From Pseudobdellovibrionaceae bacterium (GTDB lineage: Bacteria > Bdellovibrionota > Bdellovibrionia > Bdellovibrionales > JAMPXM01): a stretch of DNA of 8,555 bases. Both the position numbers and the translations under genes were made by a program. Below, piece after piece: positions 6,388 through 8,555 of the stretch (position 1 is the stretch's first letter; every line of letters starts with the position of its first letter). The DNA lies in assembly GCA_016791465.1 (NCBI GenBank), contig JAEUWE010000026.1:1-8555 (forward strand). The letters are read 5' to 3'. The notes under the pieces are model-generated. The model had not been told where the DNA came from and made no database searches. It saw only the letters and a program-made list of their open reading frames with translations.

Positions 6388-7103
6388 GGATCGTTTTTTT
6401 TCTCAGCCGCCGCGAGTTTAGCCATCGCCTGGACAAACTCACGCTTTTCGCGAGCAATGACATCGAGTTGCTCCAGATCCCCGGCGGAATCATTTTGCAA
6501 TTTAAGTCTCGCCTCGCGCATCACTCTTCCATCGGCCATGGGGGGCAACTCTTCATCTTGCTGCTCCAAGAAGCGCCTATACCGCGCCTCGCGCGCCGAA
6601 AGGCCCGAGCCCCCGACCGGTTCGACCACTGGGGGCACAGCCTGCACAAGCTCATCGTCAGCGGCGTTTTTTTTCACAATCTGCATCTGCTCGGGCTCAA
6701 AAAGTTTCGCACCAACAATCTTCGAGTACTTCTCCAAAATCGGTTCTGGAGGAAGCTGAAGTAGCCGGCAAACCGCCTTCAGTGCCGTTCTCGGCTCAAA
6801 CGGCGTCTCAATGATCGCATCAATCACGTCGCTGCGAAAGCCACCGCTCAAAGCCTCTTGCGGCAAAAGCACAATCACTCGCGGCCTCGCGCCGTGAAAC
6901 TTCAAACGACTAGCGAGAGTTAGGCCATCGACCTGGCGTCCTCGTCCCGTAGCAATAATCAGATCCGGCGGAAAACCAAGAATTGCCTCTTGAACGGTAG
7001 ACTCGCGACCAAGACTGAGCACGTCAAAGCCCAGCCGCCGAAAAAGCGTCTCCAGTCCTACCAACTCGTTGAACTCGTCAATGACGAGAAGAATTCGTCT
7101 CAC
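6378..7103 (-). CDS. Pseudo-receiver protein with charged C-terminal tail
   Basis: The 241-residue protein begins with a receiver-like fold (about 1-115: RRILLVIDEFNELVG, FPPDLIIATGRG, RPRVIVLLPQ, DAIIETPFEP). The acidic pair survives as Asp9-Glu10, but the phospho-acceptor position is Thr52 (LIIAT). The usual Ser/Thr position is Leu/Pro (80-81), and the Lys of KPF is Thr100 (TPF). It is therefore predicted not to be phosphorylated by the normal mechanism. Residues about 150-241 are highly charged and probably helical (ARYRRFLEQQDEE, REKREFVQAMAKLAA), with no recognised domain. The start is GTG: an in-frame TGA two codons upstream leaves no earlier choice, and the first beta strand needs this start. 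No good ribosome site is visible; GAGG is only 1-2 nt from the GTG. The gene is tail-to-tail with the receiver-DnaJ gene, 8 nt apart. Function is unknown; a role as a protein-interaction module is inferred. Confidence 0.8.
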   Translation of the reverse strand: MRRILLVIDEFNELVGLETLFRRLGFDVLSLGRESTVQEAILGFPPDLIIATGRGRQVDGLTLASRLKFHGARPRVIVLLPQEALSGGFRSDVIDAIIETPFEPRTALKAVCRLLQLPPEPILEKYSKIVGAKLFEPEQMQIVKKNAADDELVQAVPPVVEPVGGSGLSAREARYRRFLEQQDEELPPMADGRVMREARLKLQNDSAGDLEQLDVIAREKREFVQAMAKLAAAEKKNDPKK

Positions 7104-7138
7104 GCCTCATCGTCGAAACCATTGGCGCGAACGTCAAA

Positions 7139-7160
7139 TCCCGCAGCAACGTTGTAACGC
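7139..7160 (-). promoter_or_regulatory. Bipartite upstream motif, copy 2 (GCGTTACAAC-N4-CTGCGGGA)
   Basis: On the - strand GCGTTACAAC (7160-7151) is followed by GTTG and CTGCGGGA (7146-7139), ending 35 nt before the GTG of the pseudo-receiver gene. Three bases GCA also match at the same distance upstream in both copies. The first copy is at 4311-4330. This copy contains the palindrome CAACGTTG at 7147-7154. The site also lies upstream of the divergent glycosyltransferase gene, so which gene it serves is open. Confidence 0.45.
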
Positions 7161-7200
7161 CTTGCTTCAAGCCCTTTGAGTTGATAGAAACAGATCGCCC

Positions 7201-8145
7201 ATGAATTCAACTCCAGCACCCACCACGACCGTGTCCGCAGCAACAACACCCCCACCGATCAGCGGTTTCACCGTCATTCGAAATGCTCGGTTAATGGGCT
7301 ACCCAATTCTGGAAAGCATCCGCAGTCTTCTTCCTCTCGTCGATGAATTTGTGATTGGCGTCGGACAAAGCGATGACGATACCAAGGCCATGATCGAAAG
7401 CCTCAATAGTCCAAAAATCAAAATATTTGATTCCATCTGGGACACCAAGAAAACCAAGGGCGGCCTTATCTTGAGTGAGAAAACAAATGAGGCACTTGAT
7501 CGCTGCACACACGATTGGTGCTTTTACTTACAAGCTGATGAAGTCGTTCACGAAAACGACCTCGCGCTTGTGAGACAGGCGATTGACCGCTCCGACGCCC
7601 AATCGGAGGTACAAGGCCTCTTGTTTCAGTATATTCACTTCTATGGAAGCTACTCCACCATTGCGACTTCGCGTCGCTGGTACCGGAACGAAGTTCGCGT
7701 CGTACGGCGATCCAGCGGCATTCGCAGTCACAACGACGCCCAAGGCTTTCGCGTCGGCAGCTTAAAGCCGAACGTCATCGCAAGCGGAGCTCGCATTTTT
7801 CACTATGGCTGGGTTAAACCACCCAAAGTGATGGGGCAAAAAAGCAAACTTCTGAATCGGTGGTGGCATGGCAACTCAAAAGACCACGAGTTCGAGACGT
7901 TTGAATACGCGCGGCAATATGGCCTCGTCCCCTACAATGGCCCTCATCCCGCCGTTATGCGCGAGCTGATTGCTGGCCAAGATTGGACGTTTGATCCTCG
8001 ACGTGCCCTCACAGACTGGACGCTGAAAGATATCAATCTGCTCGCGAGTGATCTATTGGAATCCCTCACGGGCTACCGTATAGGCGAATACAAGCCCTAT
8101 CGACTAATCGCGCCACGAAACAAACTGGTCAGCCGCCCAAAATAG
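7201..8145 (+). CDS. Glycosyltransferase, GT2-like (GT-A fold)
   Basis: The 314-residue cytoplasmic protein resembles family 2 (GT-A) glycosyltransferases that build surface polysaccharides from nucleotide sugars. The core begins ISGFTVIRNARLMGYPI (20-36), followed by LLPLVDEFVIGVGQSDDDT, the nucleotide-binding half typical of this group. WCFYLQADEVVHE follows (106-118), where Gln111-Ala-Asp113-Glu occupies the place of the metal-binding DxD-like motif. The C-terminal half (HYGWVKPPKVMGQK and the WW-rich segment) is conserved in this subgroup by recollection. The first 19 residues are rich in Thr, Pro and Ala, with no signal peptide. The ATG has no strong Shine-Dalgarno sequence. A GTG at 7231 is an alternative start that would remove most of this tail. 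kdsA lies 46 nt downstream on the same strand, suggesting a role in LPS or core assembly. Donor and acceptor are unknown. Confidence 0.8.
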   Translation: MNSTPAPTTTVSAATTPPPISGFTVIRNARLMGYPILESIRSLLPLVDEFVIGVGQSDDDTKAMIESLNSPKIKIFDSIWDTKKTKGGLILSEKTNEALDRCTHDWCFYLQADEVVHENDLALVRQAIDRSDAQSEVQGLLFQYIHFYGSYSTIATSRRWYRNEVRVVRRSSGIRSHNDAQGFRVGSLKPNVIASGARIFHYGWVKPPKVMGQKSKLLNRWWHGNSKDHEFETFEYARQYGLVPYNGPHPAVMRELIAGQDWTFDPRRALTDWTLKDINLLASDLLESLTGYRIGEYKPYRLIAPRNKLVSRPK

Positions 8146-8177
8146 CAGTTAAATCGAACTCACCAGAACCCTTAACG

Positions 8178-8194
8178 AAAAGGCCTCTCAAGTG
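8178..8194 (+). promoter_or_regulatory. Ribosome binding site deciding the kdsA GTG start
   Basis: AAAAGG at 8178-8183 lies 8 nt before GTG at 8192-8194. No separate promoter could be recognised in the 46 nt after the glycosyltransferase stop, so co-transcription with that gene is likely. Confidence 0.5.
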
Positions 8195-8555
8195 AAAACA
8201 CGCACAGAAACAACCACTCTTCCGCCGCGCGAGTTCACGGTTGATACTGGACGCACGACAGTCAAAATTGGTCAAGGACACGGACTTGCTGTGATCTCTG
8301 GACCATGCGTGATCGACTCACGCGAATTGATTATGACGACCGCTCGCGCGCTCGCAGAACTTTCGCAAAAAGTCGGAATGCCGATGATCTTCAAAAGCTC
8401 TTACGAGAAAGACAATCGCGGTTCAGAAAAAAACTGGACAGGCCCAATGGCCGACGACGGATTAAAAATCCTCGCTGAGGTAAAAAAAGAATTCGGTCTT
8501 CCTGTTTTGACCGATATTCACCGCCAAGAAGATGTTAGTCGCGTTGCTGACGTCG
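8192..8555 (+). CDS. kdsA: KDO-8-phosphate synthase, 5' part
   Basis: This is the first 121 codons of 3-deoxy-D-manno-octulosonate-8-phosphate synthase, cut by the window end. The enzyme condenses phosphoenolpyruvate with arabinose-5-phosphate in the cytoplasm to start KDO synthesis for lipid A-core. The GTG start has GAAAAGG 8 nt upstream, and no earlier start in the frame seems better. Visible are a strand with SGPCVIDSRE (36-45), IFKSSYEKDNRGS (66-78), GLKILAEVKKEFGLPVLTDIH, and VADV before the edge. Cys39 sits where metal-dependent (class II, Aquifex-like) enzymes have their metal-binding Cys; E. coli has Asn there. The usual KANRSS signature is KDNRGS (73-78), which keeps the Asn-Arg core. 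It has about 27 residues before the GPC strand. A related PEP aldolase such as DAHP synthase is less likely because the KPR motif is absent. Confidence 0.92.
   Translation, partial: MKTRTETTTLPPREFTVDTGRTTVKIGQGHGLAVISGPCVIDSRELIMTTARALAELSQKVGMPMIFKSSYEKDNRGSEKNWTGPMADDGLKILAEVKKEFGLPVLTDIHRQEDVSRVADV

Noticed and set aside
7161..7200. Promoter TTGCTT-N16-ATAGAA for the glycosyltransferase
   Set aside because: The -10 match is too poor; no convincing sigma70 pair could be placed in this gap on either strand.
8148..8176. GTTAA...TTAAC inverted repeat before kdsA
   Set aside because: The arms are only 5 bp with a 19-nt loop and no supporting promoter or terminator.
1..8555. Mobile elements, CRISPR arrays, tRNA or rRNA genes
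   Set aside because: No transposase or integrase motifs, no regularly spaced repeats and no tRNA- or rRNA-like segments were seen; the genes are mainly housekeeping or regulatory.

Overview
This 8.55 kb window looks like ordinary chromosome from a rod-shaped, LPS-making Gram-negative bacterium. The gene content is an elongasome operon, a thioredoxin, a response regulator fused to a J domain, and a KDO-8-phosphate synthase. Protein style, the REC-DUF4388(PATAN)-DnaJ-TPR architecture and the slightly GC-rich composition suggest the Bdellovibrionota / former Deltaproteobacteria. That assignment is inference from recall and was not tested by a search. No mobile elements, tRNA/rRNA genes, CRISPR arrays or signs of recent transfer were seen. 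Gene density is high, and the longest non-coding stretch is the 233 bp between trx and the response regulator.

Region 1 (1-3743, + strand): the tail of mreD, then mrdA (PBP2), rodA and a hotdog-fold thioesterase-like gene. The junctions are extremely tight: an ATGA overlap, then TAG|GTG and TAG|ATG with no bases between. This is a peptidoglycan elongation operon in which RodA polymerises glycan from lipid II and PBP2 cross-links it, with MreD as the membrane scaffold. A small YiiD-C-like protein is translationally coupled at its end.

Region 2 (3744-4422): a convergent gap, then thioredoxin on the - strand, then a divergent regulatory region. That region is rich in inverted repeats: dyads at 4253-4277 and 4282-4313, plus a motif at 4311-4330 that recurs elsewhere in the window.

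Region 3 (4423-7103): a tail-to-tail pair of receiver-type proteins. The + strand gene encodes an intact receiver domain, a DUF4388/PATAN-like domain, a J domain with HPD, and a C-terminal TPR-like segment. The - strand gene encodes a pseudo-receiver that has lost the phospho-acceptor Asp, the conserved Ser/Thr and the conserved Lys. A tiny bidirectional terminator-like hairpin sits between them. The two genes share a bipartite upstream element (GCGTTACAAC, a 2-4 nt gap, CTGCGGGA) in the same orientation relative to each gene. This pair is the best candidate in the window for an undescribed signalling module.

Region 4 (7201-8555, + strand): a GT2-like glycosyltransferase followed 46 nt later by the 5' part of kdsA. 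This suggests surface polysaccharide / LPS core synthesis.
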